The position numbers were made by a program, and so were the translations under genes. The notes beneath the pieces were generated by a model. That model had not been told where the DNA came from, ran no database searches, and saw only the letters and a program-made list of their open reading frames with translations. From assembly GCF_010726645.1 (NCBI RefSeq), contig NZ_AP022563.1, positions 2,294,001 to 2,358,000 on the forward strand: 64,000 bases of DNA. Direction: 5' to 3'. This DNA is from Mycolicibacterium duvalii (GTDB lineage Bacteria > Actinomycetota > Actinomycetes > Mycobacteriales > Mycobacteriaceae). This document shows, in pieces, positions 39,202 to 49,227 of the stretch. How positions within the stretch are numbered: the first letter of the stretch is position 1; the number at the start of each line of letters is the position of its first letter.

Positions 39202-39254
39202 GCGACTTCGGCGTGATTCTCGTCGCTGAGCGACGACAACCACGCCGAAATCGC
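39202..39254. repeat. 53-bp near-perfect palindrome between efpA and proS
   Basis: Nested inverted repeat centred at 39228. The inner stem is TCGTCGCT-G-AGCGACGA; the outer 17-bp arms run from GCGACTTCGGCGTG to CACGCCGAAATCGC. On the minus strand the outer mismatch becomes a G-U pair, so RNA read from efpA would form a hairpin of about 25 bp. It can act as the efpA terminator (no U-tract) and has the look of a dispersed REP-type element. Confidence 0.85.
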
Positions 39255-39260
39255 TGCCGG

Positions 39261-40892
39261 CTAGAGCTCTCCGGCGTCGATCGCGTCCTTGACTTCCTGC
39301 GCGTGGGCCACCTGCTCGGCGGTGTACTTGATGAACAACGCGACGCCGCCGACGACCACCGCGACCGCGGCCACCCACAGCAGACCGTAGGTATAGCCCT
39401 GGTCGAGCGCGTGCAATTGGGCGGGGTTCATGTCCTTGACCGGGCCGTTGGTCCCGCCGAGGTACAGCGTGCGCGACGTGATCACCGCCTGGATGATCGC
39501 CAGCACGACGGGCCCGCCGAGGTTCTGCAGCATCAGCGCGATCGCCGACACCGGGCCGATCTGGTCGAAGCCGACACCGGCGATGGCCGAGAGCATCAGC
39601 GGCACCACGATCATGCCGATGCCCAGCCCGCCGACCGTGATGGGCAGGACCAGGTTCGGGAAGTACGGGATGTTGGCGTCCAGCGTCGAGCCGTAGATCA
39701 TCGCCGCGAGCACCAGCACCCCGCCGCCGATCACCAGCAGACGCGGCGGGAACTTCGACACCAGCGCCGAGGACAGGCCCAACCCGATGCCCAGCGCGAT
39801 GACGAACGGGATGAAGCCCACACCCGCACGCAGCGCGCTGTAGCCCATGATGTCCTGCACGTAGAGACCGATCAGCACCGTCAGGGTGAACATCACGCCG
39901 CCGGCCAGGAAGACCGCGGCGAACGTGGCGACCCGGTTGCGGTCGTAGAACAGCTCGAAGGGCACGACCGGGTTCTCGGCGGTCCGCTCGACCCACAGGA
40001 ATGCGATCAAACAGCCCACCGCGGCGACCGCCGAACCGATCGTGATCGGCGCGGACCACCCGGCTTCGGGACCCATCGAGAACGCGAACACCGCGGCGGT
40101 ACAACCCATCGTCGCCAGCAGCGCACCGGCCGCGTCGAGCTTGAGTCGCTCCCGGGTGGTCTCCCGCAGGGTTTTGCGGGCCAGATAGATCATCAGCAGA
40201 CCGATCGGCACGTTCACCAGGAACGCCAGCCGCCAGGAGACCTCGGTCAGGGCACCGCCGACCACCAGCCCCATCACCGAGCCGACGCCGGTCATCGCGG
40301 CGAACACCGCGGTGGCCGCGTTGCGGGCCGGCCCCTTCGGGAAGGTGGTGGCGATCAGCGCCAGTGCGGTCGGCGACGCGATCGCCGCGCCGACGCCCTG
40401 CAGCAACCGGGCGATGACCAACGTGGCCTCGTCCCAGGCGATTCCGCACAGCACCGACGCGATCGTGAACAGGGTGACGCCGACGATGAAGGTGCGCTTG
40501 CGGCCGATGGTGTCGCCGAGGCGGCCACCGAGCAGCATCAGACCGCCGAAGGTCAGCACGTAGGCGGTGATCACCCAGCTGCGGCCGGCATCGGACAGAC
40601 TCAGCTCGTCCTGGATCTTCGGTAGCGCGACGATGGCGATGGTGCTGTCCATCGTGGCCAGCAGCTGCATACCGCCGATCGCGATCACCGCGGCGATGAA
40701 GCGCCGCGAGGGCAGCCATGCCGGGGTCCTGCCTACGTGTGCTCCGTCGCCTCCGCGGCCACCAGCCGTCTCACCCGAACCCGAGATCTTCGCGGGCAGG
40801 GCCCGACCCGAGGTCCGGTCCGAACCCCGCTTGTCCCTGCGTTCAGCATCACGGTGGATGGCGGCACGCTCCGCATCGTTGAGAGCCGTCAT
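39261..40892 (-). CDS. efpA: MFS efflux pump EfpA (DHA2, QacA-type)
   Basis: A 543-residue 14-helix drug/H+ antiporter. A charged cytoplasmic N-terminus of about 65 residues precedes helix 1. Motif C-like and motif A are visible: MQLLATMDSTIAIVALPKIQDEL and GGRLGDTIGRKRTFIVG. The orthologue Rv2846c is an essential, isoniazid-induced transporter recently linked to lipid export. ATG 40892 follows a TAGGGT -10 by 8 nt. Confidence 0.95.
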   Translation of the reverse strand: MTALNDAERAAIHRDAERRDKRGSDRTSGRALPAKISGSGETAGGRGGDGAHVGRTPAWLPSRRFIAAVIAIGGMQLLATMDSTIAIVALPKIQDELSLSDAGRSWVITAYVLTFGGLMLLGGRLGDTIGRKRTFIVGVTLFTIASVLCGIAWDEATLVIARLLQGVGAAIASPTALALIATTFPKGPARNAATAVFAAMTGVGSVMGLVVGGALTEVSWRLAFLVNVPIGLLMIYLARKTLRETTRERLKLDAAGALLATMGCTAAVFAFSMGPEAGWSAPITIGSAVAAVGCLIAFLWVERTAENPVVPFELFYDRNRVATFAAVFLAGGVMFTLTVLIGLYVQDIMGYSALRAGVGFIPFVIALGIGLGLSSALVSKFPPRLLVIGGGVLVLAAMIYGSTLDANIPYFPNLVLPITVGGLGIGMIVVPLMLSAIAGVGFDQIGPVSAIALMLQNLGGPVVLAIIQAVITSRTLYLGGTNGPVKDMNPAQLHALDQGYTYGLLWVAAVAVVVGGVALFIKYTAEQVAHAQEVKDAIDAGEL

Positions 40893-40900
40893 AACGAGCT

Positions 40901-40906
40901 ACCCTA
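40901..40906 (-). promoter_or_regulatory. Probable -10 of efpA
   Basis: Minus-strand TAGGGT, 8 nt before the efpA ATG. A second candidate, TAAGAT (40912-40917), is next to an 8-bp palindrome TCTTAAGA (40913-40920). All lie in the 33-bp gap after cysG. Confidence 0.4.
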
Positions 40907-40925
40907 CAGTAATCTTAAGAATCCT

Positions 40926-42146
40926 CTAAGCGCCGAAGCCTGCGACTGCTCCTATCACGATGATCGCGGGTGGCCGGATGCCGTCCGAGCGGATCCGTTC
41001 CGGCGCGTCCGACAGCGTCGCCCGCAACGTCCGTTGCGCGCTGGTGGTGCCGTGCTGCACCACCAGCACCGGCGTATCCGCTGGTCTGCCGCCTTTGAGC
41101 AGAACCTCGGTGAAGAGCTCGATGCGTTCGACGGCCATCAGCAAAACGATCGTGCCGCTCATCGCGGCCAGCGCATCCCAATTCACTAACGATTCGGGGT
41201 GCCCCGGCGCAACATGGCCGCTGACCACCACGAACTCATGATTGAGACCGCGGTGCGTGACCGGAACGCCGGCGAGTGCGGGCACCGCTATGGCACTTGT
41301 CACACCGGGCACCACACTCACCGGAATCCCCGCGTCGGCACACGCGATGATCTCTTCATAACCGCGCGCGAAGACGAACGGGTCGCCGCCTTTGAGCCGC
41401 ACGACGAACTTGCCCGCGCGCGCCCGGTCGATGAGCACTTCGTTGATCGCGGCCTGCGCCATGGCCCGGCCGTACGGAATCTTGGCGGCGTCGATGACCT
41501 CGATATCGGGCGACAGTTCGGCGAGCAGTTCCTGCGGCGCCAGGCGGTCGGCGACCACGACGTCGGCGTGGGCCAGCAACCGCCGTCCGCGCACGGTCAT
41601 CAACTCCGGGTCCCCCGGGCCGCCGCCCACGAGTGCGACGCCGCCCTTGACGACGCCGGGTGCGTCCTCGGCGCTCTCGGTGATCAGGCCCTGCTGCAGC
41701 GCCTCGCGGATCGCGGTGCGGATCGCCGCGGACCGCCGGTGTTCGCCGCCGGCGAGCACACCGACGCTGAGCCCTTCGTGGTCGAAGGTCGCCGGGGTGA
41801 CGGCAGTGCCTTCGACCGCGATGTCGGCCCGCACGCAGAACACCCGTCTGGTCTCGGCCTCGGCCACGATCGCAGCGTTGACGTCCGGGTCGTCGGTGGC
41901 GGCGATCACATACCAGGCCCCTTCGAGATCACCGTCACGAAAGGGCCGCAGCGTCAGCGTGATTCCGTCGATGGCCTCCACGACCGGGGTCGCGGCCTTG
42001 GTGATGACGTGGACGTCGGCGCCGCTGGCGACCAGCAGCGGGAGCCGCCGCTGCGCCACGGTGCCCCCGCCGACGACGACGACCTTCTTGCCGGCGAGCC
42101 GCAGACCGACCAGGTAGGCATCATCGGTAGACATGGAGCGTGTCAC
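40926..42146 (-). CDS. cysG: Siroheme synthase / uroporphyrinogen-III C-methyltransferase
   Basis: A 406-residue two-domain protein. The N-terminal dehydrogenase/ferrochelatase-like half (1-165) has the NAD loop KKVVVVGGGTVAQRRLPLL. The C-terminal SAM methyltransferase half (about 165-400) has VALVGGGPGDPELMTVRG and VVRLKGGDPFVFARGYEE. It makes precorrin-2, sirohydrochlorin and siroheme, needed for sulfite/nitrite reductases and feeding cobalamin. GTG 42146 overlaps the cobB stop; ATG 42134 is possible. Confidence 0.95.
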   Translation of the reverse strand: MTRSMSTDDAYLVGLRLAGKKVVVVGGGTVAQRRLPLLVASGADVHVITKAATPVVEAIDGITLTLRPFRDGDLEGAWYVIAATDDPDVNAAIVAEAETRRVFCVRADIAVEGTAVTPATFDHEGLSVGVLAGGEHRRSAAIRTAIREALQQGLITESAEDAPGVVKGGVALVGGGPGDPELMTVRGRRLLAHADVVVADRLAPQELLAELSPDIEVIDAAKIPYGRAMAQAAINEVLIDRARAGKFVVRLKGGDPFVFARGYEEIIACADAGIPVSVVPGVTSAIAVPALAGVPVTHRGLNHEFVVVSGHVAPGHPESLVNWDALAAMSGTIVLLMAVERIELFTEVLLKGGRPADTPVLVVQHGTTSAQRTLRATLSDAPERIRSDGIRPPAIIVIGAVAGFGA

Positions 42147-43516
42147 CCGGCGAGCTTAGAGGTTGCCGCCGCCGCCACGAAGCCGGCGACACTGTCCGGC
42201 GCAGCGGCCGGATGGGTGTGCAGATACGCCGCGTGCACGCGGTCCTGCACGACGCCGTCGTCGAGCACGCGCCCGCCCGGCCCGCGCAGCCGCCACGCCG
42301 GTTGCACCGGCGCCGTGAATTCGACTGTGGTGCGGTGAAATTCGTGACCGACCACCCGCTGCCCGATGGCGTGCAGTGGCGAATCGGCCACCGCGACCGC
42401 GTCCCGGTACCCGAGCGTGAGCCGGTCGGTGAACCGCGCCGAGCCGCCGATCACCCCGCACATCGGCGCGCCGTCGAGGTCGTCGACCAGATAGGTCAGC
42501 CCTGCGCACTCGGCGTGGATCGGCCCGCCGCGCGCGGCCAGGGCCGCGATCTGCCGGCGCACGGTCTCATTGGCCGACAGTTCGGCGCCGAACTCCTCCG
42601 GGAAGCCGCCGGGCAGCACCAGCGCGTCGGTGTCGGCGGGTAACGGCTCCCGCAGCGGATCGAACTCCTCGACCTCGGCGCCGGCGCCGCGCAGCATCTC
42701 GACGTGCTCGGCATACCCGAAACTGAAGGCCCGTCCCGCCGCCAGCGCGATCCTCACGGGGCCGGTGACCGGCGCGCGCGCCGCCGGCGTCCAGCACTGG
42801 TCAGAGACCCGGCTGGCCGCGGCCGCCAGCACCGCCGGCAGATCGACGTGGCGGGTCACCAGCGCGGTCATCGCCTCGATCGCGGACTCGGCGCGGGCAC
42901 CGTGTTCGATCGCGGTGACCAGGCCGAGATGTCGTGACGGCACGCTGAGTTCATCCGTGCGCGGGATGGCGCCCAGCACAGGCACTCCCGCCTGCTCGCA
43001 GGCTTGCCGCAGCACCGCGTCATGCCGCGCGGAACCGACACGGTTGAGAATCACCCCGGCGATGCGCACCGCGCGGTCGAACGTCGCGAACCCGTGCAGC
43101 AGTGCCGCGATGCTGTGGCTCTGGCCGCGGGCGTCGACGACGAGCACCACCGGGGCGCCCAGCAAGCCGGCCACATGTGCCGTGGAGCCACGCGCGGCGC
43201 CGGTGCTCGCGACCTCGCTGATCCGCCCGTCGAACAGGCCCATCACACCCTCCACGACGGCGATGTCGGCGTCGTCGCTGCCGTGCCGGTAGAGCGGGCC
43301 GATCAAGTGCTCGCCGAGCAGCACCGGGTCGAGGTTGCGGCTGGGCCGGCCGGCCGCCAGCCTGTGGTAACCGGGATCGATGAAGTCGGGCCCGACCTTG
43401 AACGGGGCCACCCGGTGCCCGGCCCGCCGCAACGCCCCCATCAGCCCCGTGGCGACCGTGGTCTTCCCACTGCCCGACGCTGGCGCGGCGATCACCACCG
43501 CCGGGGTGCTCACCAC
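42143..43516 (-). CDS. cobB: Cobyrinate a,c-diamide synthase
   Basis: A 457-residue glutamine-dependent amidotransferase for the a and c carboxylates of the corrin ring. The N-terminal ATPase-like domain has APASGSGKTTVATGLMGAL and VGPDFIDPGYH. The C-terminal class I-type glutaminase has VLPGGFPEEF and nucleophile Cys in IHAECAGLTYLVDD. Start GTG 43516, or GTG 43513 (VSTPAVVI). Between cobO and cysG, as in Rv2849c-Rv2847c. Confidence 0.96.
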   Translation of the reverse strand: MVSTPAVVIAAPASGSGKTTVATGLMGALRRAGHRVAPFKVGPDFIDPGYHRLAAGRPSRNLDPVLLGEHLIGPLYRHGSDDADIAVVEGVMGLFDGRISEVASTGAARGSTAHVAGLLGAPVVLVVDARGQSHSIAALLHGFATFDRAVRIAGVILNRVGSARHDAVLRQACEQAGVPVLGAIPRTDELSVPSRHLGLVTAIEHGARAESAIEAMTALVTRHVDLPAVLAAAASRVSDQCWTPAARAPVTGPVRIALAAGRAFSFGYAEHVEMLRGAGAEVEEFDPLREPLPADTDALVLPGGFPEEFGAELSANETVRRQIAALAARGGPIHAECAGLTYLVDDLDGAPMCGVIGGSARFTDRLTLGYRDAVAVADSPLHAIGQRVVGHEFHRTTVEFTAPVQPAWRLRGPGGRVLDDGVVQDRVHAAYLHTHPAAAPDSVAGFVAAAATSKLAG

Positions 43517-43547
43517 TGGCAGGCCCGTCCGTCGTGGTTCGCTGCGC

Positions 43548-44165
43548 TCACCACTCGATCCCTTTCTGGCCCTTGCGACCCACGTCCATCGGATGCTTGA
43601 CCTTGGTCATCTCGGTCACCAGGTCCGCGGCATCGACCAGCGCCTGCGGAGCATCGCGGCCGGTGATCACCACATGCTGGGAGCCGGGCCGCGCCGTCAG
43701 TGTCGCGACCACCTCGTCGACGTCGACCCACCCCCATTTGAGCGGATAGGTGAACTCGTCGAGGACGTAGAAGTCGTGGCGCTGCTCGGCGAGCCGGCGG
43801 GAGATCTCGGCCCAGCCCTCAGCGGCGGCCGCGGCGTGGTCGGCCTCGCTGCCGGCCTTGCGCGACCACGACCATCCCGATCCCATCTTGTGCCACTGCA
43901 CGGGTCCGCCCACGCCGCGCTCGTCGTGGGCGCGACCGAGTTCGCGCAGCGCACTCTCCTCGCCCACCTTCCATTTCGCGCTCTTGACGAACTGGAAGAC
44001 CGCGATGTCGAAGCCCTGGTTCCACGCGCGCAACGCCATGCCGAACGCCGCGGTGGACTTCCCTTTCCCCGGCCCGGTGTGCACGGCCAGCAGCGGTACG
44101 TTGCGTCGCGCCCTGGTCGTCAGCCCGTCCTGCGGGACCGTCACCGGTTGACCCTGAGGCATCAC
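43548..44165 (-). CDS. cobO: Cob(I)yrinic acid a,c-diamide adenosyltransferase
   Basis: A 205-residue CobA/CobO-type enzyme that adds the 5'-deoxyadenosyl ligand to cobalt. The P-loop is TGPGKGKSTAAFGMALRA; FYVLDEFTYPLKWGW and VVITGRDAP are conserved. It lies 31 bp upstream of cobB and 10 bp after the chelatase stop in one transcription unit. Confidence 0.96.
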   Translation of the reverse strand: MMPQGQPVTVPQDGLTTRARRNVPLLAVHTGPGKGKSTAAFGMALRAWNQGFDIAVFQFVKSAKWKVGEESALRELGRAHDERGVGGPVQWHKMGSGWSWSRKAGSEADHAAAAAEGWAEISRRLAEQRHDFYVLDEFTYPLKWGWVDVDEVVATLTARPGSQHVVITGRDAPQALVDAADLVTEMTKVKHPMDVGRKGQKGIEW

Positions 44166-44175
44166 GCCACCTTTC

Positions 44176-46068
44176 TCATGCCGCGCCGCGGCCGGCCTGC
44201 CCCCGCACCACCGCGGTCAGGGCGTCGGCGCGCAATTGATCCAGCCGCACCGCGGGCGCGTGCAGGGCACGCGCCAGCTCGTCGGCCAATCCCAGCCGGA
44301 CGAAGGACGTTTCGCAGTCGACGACCACCGCGGCCGCCCCCTCGGCCACCAACCGGCCCGCCGCGATGCGGGTTCGCCCCAGCGGGTCGGGGCCGCCCGT
44401 GGCACGGCCGTCGGTCAGCACCACCACCAGGCTTCGCCGCGCCCGGTCGCGGGCCCGCTCGCGCACCACCATGTCGCGCGCGGCCAGCAGGCCCTGGGCC
44501 AGCGGGGTCCGGCCACCGGTGTCGAAACGTGACAACCGGCGACTGGCGACGTACACCGAGTTCGTCGGCGGCAGCAACACCTGGGCGTCCTGCTGCCGGA
44601 AGCTGATCACCGCGACCTTGTCCCGGCGCTGGTAGGCATCGCGCAGCAGCGACATCGTGGCCCCGCTGACCGCCGACATCCGATCGCGCGCGGCCATCGA
44701 CCCCGACGCGTCGACGACGAAGATCACCAGATTGCCCTCACGGCCTTCCCGGACCGCTCGGCGTACGTCGCCGGGCGCCAGTCGCACCGGACCGGGCCCG
44801 TGCTGACGGGTCACGCCGGCCAGCACGGTCCCGAAGACGTGCACGCCGTGCCCATCGGCGGCCTCGGTGGCCACCGCGACGACGGTGCCGGTCCTATTGC
44901 GGGCGCGTGACCGGCGCCCCGGGGCACCGTCGCCGACGCCCGGCACCACCAGCGACCGGGTGCGGAACGCCGCGGCTGGGGGCGCACTGGGCCGTGTGGT
45001 TGATTTCTGTTGCCCCGCAATATTTTCCGATGCCGGCTCGGGATTCTCGCCGCCACCGTCCGGACGATCGGGGTCCGGATCGAAGTCCGGATCGGGCGGC
45101 TCGTCCGGCGGCTCGTCCTGCGTCGACTCCCCTGCCTGCTGCATCGCGTCGTCGAGGCGGTCCTGATCGAGGCCGGGATCGTCGAACGGATCGCGACGGC
45201 GCCGGTGCGGCAGCGCGAACTCGGCGGCGACGCGGATGTCCTCCTCGGTGACCTCGCGGGCCCCGCGCCACGCCGCGTGTGCGACGGCCGTTCGGGCCAC
45301 CACCAGATCGGCGCGCATGCCGTCGACGTCGAACGCGGCGCACACCGCCGCGATGCGCCGAAGCTCGCTGTCGGGCAACGCGACCTCGGGTACCAGCGCA
45401 CGGGCGTGGGCGACTCGGGCGGCCAGTTCGGCGTCGGCGTCGGCGTAGCGCGCGGCGAATCCGTCGGGGTCCGCCTCATAGGCCAGGCGCTGCCGGATGA
45501 CCTCTGCGCGCACCTCGACCTCCCGCGAGGCCGCCACGTCGACGGTCAGGCCGAAGCGATCCAGCAATTGAGGACGCAACTCGCCCTCTTCGGGGTTCAT
45601 GGTGCCGATCAGCACGAACCGGGCGTCGTGACTGTGTGACACGCCGTCGCGCTCGATGTGCACCCGGCCCATCGCCGCGGCGTCGAGGAGGACGTCGACG
45701 AGATGGTCGTGCAGCAGGTTGACCTCATCGACGTAGAGCACGCCGCGGTGGGCTCGTGCCAACAGTCCCGGCGAGAACGCGTGTTCGCCGTCACTGAGCA
45801 CCTTCTGCAGGTCCAACGACCCGACGACACGGTCCTCGGTGGCCCCGATCGGCAACTCGACCAGCTGGCCGGCGTCGCCGTCCGACGCGGCGGCGAGCAC
45901 GTGCGCCAGCGCGCGCACCGCAGTGGATTTCGCCGTACCCTTCTCGCCGCGGATCAGGACCCCGCCGATGTCGGGACGCACCGCACACAACAACAGCGCC
46001 AGCCGCAGCCGGTCGTGGCCGACCAGCGCGCTGAACGGGTAAAGCGACTGCGGCGCAGAGGCGGTCAC
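44176..46068 (-). CDS. Magnesium/cobalt chelatase-type AAA+ and VWA fusion protein
   Basis: A 630-residue ChlI-ChlD-type fusion. AAA+ domain (1-330) with Walker [18 protein letters not shown] and Walker [22 protein letters not shown] Pro/Asp-rich linker (about 345-380) leads to a C-terminal VWA domain with MIDAS DASGSM at 453-458 and the conserved Thr/Asp in GGRTPLA and VLTDGRATG. By position (Rv2850c) it probably powers cobalt insertion in cobalamin synthesis with a CobN/ChlH subunit not encoded here. Confidence 0.93.
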   Translation of the reverse strand: MTASAPQSLYPFSALVGHDRLRLALLLCAVRPDIGGVLIRGEKGTAKSTAVRALAHVLAAASDGDAGQLVELPIGATEDRVVGSLDLQKVLSDGEHAFSPGLLARAHRGVLYVDEVNLLHDHLVDVLLDAAAMGRVHIERDGVSHSHDARFVLIGTMNPEEGELRPQLLDRFGLTVDVAASREVEVRAEVIRQRLAYEADPDGFAARYADADAELAARVAHARALVPEVALPDSELRRIAAVCAAFDVDGMRADLVVARTAVAHAAWRGAREVTEEDIRVAAEFALPHRRRRDPFDDPGLDQDRLDDAMQQAGESTQDEPPDEPPDPDFDPDPDRPDGGGENPEPASENIAGQQKSTTRPSAPPAAAFRTRSLVVPGVGDGAPGRRSRARNRTGTVVAVATEAADGHGVHVFGTVLAGVTRQHGPGPVRLAPGDVRRAVREGREGNLVIFVVDASGSMAARDRMSAVSGATMSLLRDAYQRRDKVAVISFRQQDAQVLLPPTNSVYVASRRLSRFDTGGRTPLAQGLLAARDMVVRERARDRARRSLVVVLTDGRATGGPDPLGRTRIAAGRLVAEGAAAVVVDCETSFVRLGLADELARALHAPAVRLDQLRADALTAVVRGQAGRGAA

Positions 46069-46511
46069 GGCTTCACCATCGGCACGTGGGGTATCCCGTC
46101 GTCGAGGAATTCGTCACCGTCGCGCACGAATCCATGGCTGTGGTACATCTCGGTCAGGTAGGTCTGGGCGTCGATGCGGCAGGGATGGTCGCCGACTTCG
46201 GCCAATGCGGCCTGCAGCAGCCGTGCAGCGTGCCCGTGTCCCCGGTGATCACGCTTGGTGCACACCCGGCCCACACGGAACGCCTTGCGCCCGCCCGCAT
46301 GCTCCTCCATCAGCCGCAGGGTGGACACCACCGTGCCGTCCGGACTCTCGAGCCAGAAGTGGCGTGTCTCCGCGAGCAGGTCCCGGCCGTCGAGCTCGGG
46401 GTACGGCGTGGCCTGCTCGACGACGAAGACCTCGACCCGCAGTCTGAGGAGTTCGTAGAGCGTCGCCGCATCCAGGTCCTTGGCCCAGCTACGGCGCAGC
46501 GCGACGGTCAT
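46065..46511 (-). CDS. GNAT acetyltransferase, ElaA-like
   Basis: A 148-residue GNAT protein like ElaA and Rv2851c: [26 protein letters not shown] and the acetyl-CoA loop [24 protein letters not shown]. Acceptor unknown. ATG 46511 lies 14 nt after the mqo stop. Its stop overlaps the chelatase start by 4 bp, so it joins mqo to the cobalamin genes in one run. Confidence 0.9.
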   Translation of the reverse strand: MTVALRRSWAKDLDAATLYELLRLRVEVFVVEQATPYPELDGRDLLAETRHFWLESPDGTVVSTLRLMEEHAGGRKAFRVGRVCTKRDHRGHGHAARLLQAALAEVGDHPCRIDAQTYLTEMYHSHGFVRDGDEFLDDGIPHVPMVKP

Positions 46512-46525
46512 GGCGAGCCGCGGGG

Positions 46526-48082
46526 TCAAACGGTCGCCGCGGTCGTCGAGTGCCCGGTACCGGCGTCGGTGGACGTGCCGGCGATGTCGGGCACGCCGCT
46601 GGCCGGCTGGTCGAGCTTGAGCACCCGGGTGCCGTGCGCCCACACCTCCTCGAAAAGCTGAGGCTCATCGGACAATTGGACACCCAGCGACGGGATCATG
46701 GCCTTGAGCGTGGGCATCCAGCCCTGGTACCTGTCGGCGAAACAGCGCTGCATCACGTCGAGCATGGCCGGCACCGCGGTCGAAGCGCCGGGCGATGCGC
46801 CCAGCAGCCCGGCGATGGTGCCGTCGGCGGCGGCCAACACCGTGGTGCCGAACTCGAGCACCCCGCCCTTGCCCTTGGCCTTGCGGATCACCTGCACGCG
46901 TTGCCCGGCGATGTCCAGCTCCCAGTCCGAATCCTTTGCCGTGGGTGCGAATTCACGCAAGGACTCGACGCGCGCGGACTCGCTGAGCAGCAGTTGGCCG
47001 ATGAGGTAGCGCAGCAGACCCATCTCGGTGAGCCCCACCCCCAGCATCGACACCAGGTTGTCGGGCTTGACCGAGAACGGCAGGTCGGTCACCTTGCCCT
47101 GCTTGAGGAACTTCGGCGACCAGCCGGCGAACGGGCCGAACAACAACCACGACTTACGGTTGATCACCCGAGTGTCGAGGTGCGGCACCGACATCGGGGG
47201 TGCCCCCAGCGGCGGCAAGCCGTACACCTTGGCCTGATGGGCGGCCGTGAGCTCGGGGTTGCCGCTACGCAACCACTGCCCGCCGACGGGGAAGCCGCCG
47301 AAACCCTTCGCCTCGTCGATGCCGGCCTTCTGCAACAGCGGCAACGCGCCACCGCCGGCGCCGACGAACACGAACCTGGCGTTGATGGTGCGCTTGCGGC
47401 CCGTGCGCCGGTTGACGACCTTGACCGTCCAGCTGCCGTCGGAGTTCTGGCTCAGATTGCGGACCTCGTGGCCGAACAGCGTCGCCATGCCCTGCTTGGC
47501 GCAGAAGCCGATGAGCTGACGCGACAGCGACCCGAAATCGACGTCGGTGCCGTCCTGAGTCCAGTTCAGCGCCACCGGTTCGGAGAAGTCGCGGCCCGCC
47601 GCCATCAACGGCAGTCGGCGGGCGAACTCGTCGGGACCGTCGATGAACTCCATCGAGCCGAACAGCGGGTTGGTCACCAACGCGTCATAGCGGCGCCGCA
47701 GATACCCGACGTTGTCCTCGCCGGCGACGAAGCTCACATGCGGAATGGGGTTGATGAAGCTGCGCACGTCGGGGATCACGCCGTTCTCCACCGCGTAGGC
47801 CCAGAATTGTCGCGACACCTGAAACTGCTCGTTGACGTTGACCGCTTTGGCGATGTCGATCGAGCCGTCCGGTCGGGCGGGGGTGTAGTTGAGCTCACAC
47901 AGTGCCGAGTGGCCGGTACCGGCGTTGTTCCACGCGTCGCTGCTCTCGGCGGCCGCCCCGTCGAGGCGCTCGACCAACGTGATCGACCAGTTGGGTTCGA
48001 CCAACCGCAGCAACGCGCCGAGGGTCGCGCTCATGATGCCCGCCCCTACCAGCAGGACGTCTGTCTTCTCTGCTTCCGACAC
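46526..48082 (-). CDS. mqo: Malate:quinone oxidoreductase
   Basis: A 518-residue FAD-linked peripheral membrane enzyme that oxidises malate to oxaloacetate and passes electrons to menaquinone. FAD motif: [22 protein letters not shown]; further family blocks are [19 protein letters not shown] and [22 protein letters not shown]-cycle step parallel to malate dehydrogenase. Matches Rv2852c in place. Confidence 0.96.
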   Translation of the reverse strand: MSEAEKTDVLLVGAGIMSATLGALLRLVEPNWSITLVERLDGAAAESSDAWNNAGTGHSALCELNYTPARPDGSIDIAKAVNVNEQFQVSRQFWAYAVENGVIPDVRSFINPIPHVSFVAGEDNVGYLRRRYDALVTNPLFGSMEFIDGPDEFARRLPLMAAGRDFSEPVALNWTQDGTDVDFGSLSRQLIGFCAKQGMATLFGHEVRNLSQNSDGSWTVKVVNRRTGRKRTINARFVFVGAGGGALPLLQKAGIDEAKGFGGFPVGGQWLRSGNPELTAAHQAKVYGLPPLGAPPMSVPHLDTRVINRKSWLLFGPFAGWSPKFLKQGKVTDLPFSVKPDNLVSMLGVGLTEMGLLRYLIGQLLLSESARVESLREFAPTAKDSDWELDIAGQRVQVIRKAKGKGGVLEFGTTVLAAADGTIAGLLGASPGASTAVPAMLDVMQRCFADRYQGWMPTLKAMIPSLGVQLSDEPQLFEEVWAHGTRVLKLDQPASGVPDIAGTSTDAGTGHSTTAATV

Positions 48083-48195
48083 CTGTTCGTGGTCCTTCGT
48101 GGTTGCGGCCCGTTGCTCACGGCTTACCGGTGTTCAGGTTATCCCGGCGCGCTGGTGGCCAACCTTCCGACCACCCTCCCATTAAGGTGGCTGTC

Positions 48196-49227
48196 GTGTC
48201 TGGTTGGGAGCCCGATGTGCTGACCGGATACTGGCAGCGGACGTTCGCGCTGGGTCCCGATCCGGACGGCGAGGGTGAGCTGGAGGCCACCCTGGTCCGC
48301 CGCGGCGCCGCCGATCCGTCGGCACGCCACGCGGTCCTGCTGGTGCACGGGTACACCGACTACTTCTTCCACACCGAGCTGGCTGACCGTTTCGCCGCCC
48401 GCGGCTTCGCCTGCTACGCCCTTGACCTGCACAAGTGCGGACGGTCGCACCGTGCCGGGCAGACCCCGCACTTCACCACCGATCTGGCCCGCTACGACGT
48501 CGAGCTCGAGCTGGCCGTCGAGGCGATCACCGCGGCGTCAGCGGCCGACATCCTGGTCTGCGGCCACTCGGCCGGGGGTCTGGTGGTGTCGCTGTGGCTG
48601 GACCGCGTGCGACGCGCCGGGCGCACCGCCGCACTCGGAGTGTCCGGGCTGGTGCTCAACAGCCCGTTTCTCGATCTGCACGGGCCGGCCGTGCTGCGGT
48701 CGGCGCCGACGTCGGCAGCGCTGCGAGCGATGGGCCGGCTGCGGGCCCGGTCGGTGGTGCGTCGCCCCGGCGAGGGCGGGTACGGCACGTCACTTCATCG
48801 GGAGTATTCCGGCGAGTTCGACTACGACCTGTCCTGGAAGCCGATCGGCGGCTTTCCCGTCACCTTCGGGTGGTTGGACGCGGTCCGCCGCGCCCAGGCG
48901 CGGGTGCACCGCGGGCTCGACGTCGGAGTGCCCAACCTGATCCTGCGCTCGGACCACAGTGTTCGCGAGGTGGCCGACGCGCAAATGCTCCAGCGAGGTG
49001 ACGCGGTGCTCGATGTCGCCCAGATCGCCCGCTGGGCCGGCTGCATCGGCAACCGCAGCACCGTCGTACCGATCGTCGACGCCAAGCACGACGTGTTTCT
49101 GTCGCTGGCCGGACCGCGGGCGGCGGCCTACGCCGAGCTGGATCGCTGGTTGGACTGGTATCTGACCGATCATCTCGGCGAGACGCCGGGCACCACACCA
49201 TCCGAGAGAAACCAGGGGCATGGCTGA
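48196..49227 (+). CDS. Alpha/beta hydrolase (monoacylglycerol lipase-like)
   Basis: A 343-residue serine hydrolase, Rv2854 position. Oxyanion block LLVHGYTDYFFHTELADRFAARGF, nucleophile elbow VCGHSAGGLVVSLWL, and His in VDAKHDVFLSL near the end. No signal peptide; substrate unknown, perhaps a lipid ester. GTG 48196 is chosen because AAGGTGG lies about 8 nt before it; GTG 48187 is in frame. Its 3' end overlaps the mtr start by 8 bp. Confidence 0.87.
   Translation: MSGWEPDVLTGYWQRTFALGPDPDGEGELEATLVRRGAADPSARHAVLLVHGYTDYFFHTELADRFAARGFACYALDLHKCGRSHRAGQTPHFTTDLARYDVELELAVEAITAASAADILVCGHSAGGLVVSLWLDRVRRAGRTAALGVSGLVLNSPFLDLHGPAVLRSAPTSAALRAMGRLRARSVVRRPGEGGYGTSLHREYSGEFDYDLSWKPIGGFPVTFGWLDAVRRAQARVHRGLDVGVPNLILRSDHSVREVADAQMLQRGDAVLDVAQIARWAGCIGNRSTVVPIVDAKHDVFLSLAGPRAAAYAELDRWLDWYLTDHLGETPGTTPSERNQGHG

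Noticed and set aside
43510..46100. Cobalamin riboswitch for the cob genes
   Set aside because: The genes are separated by 31 bp or less or overlap, leaving no room for a riboswitch leader.
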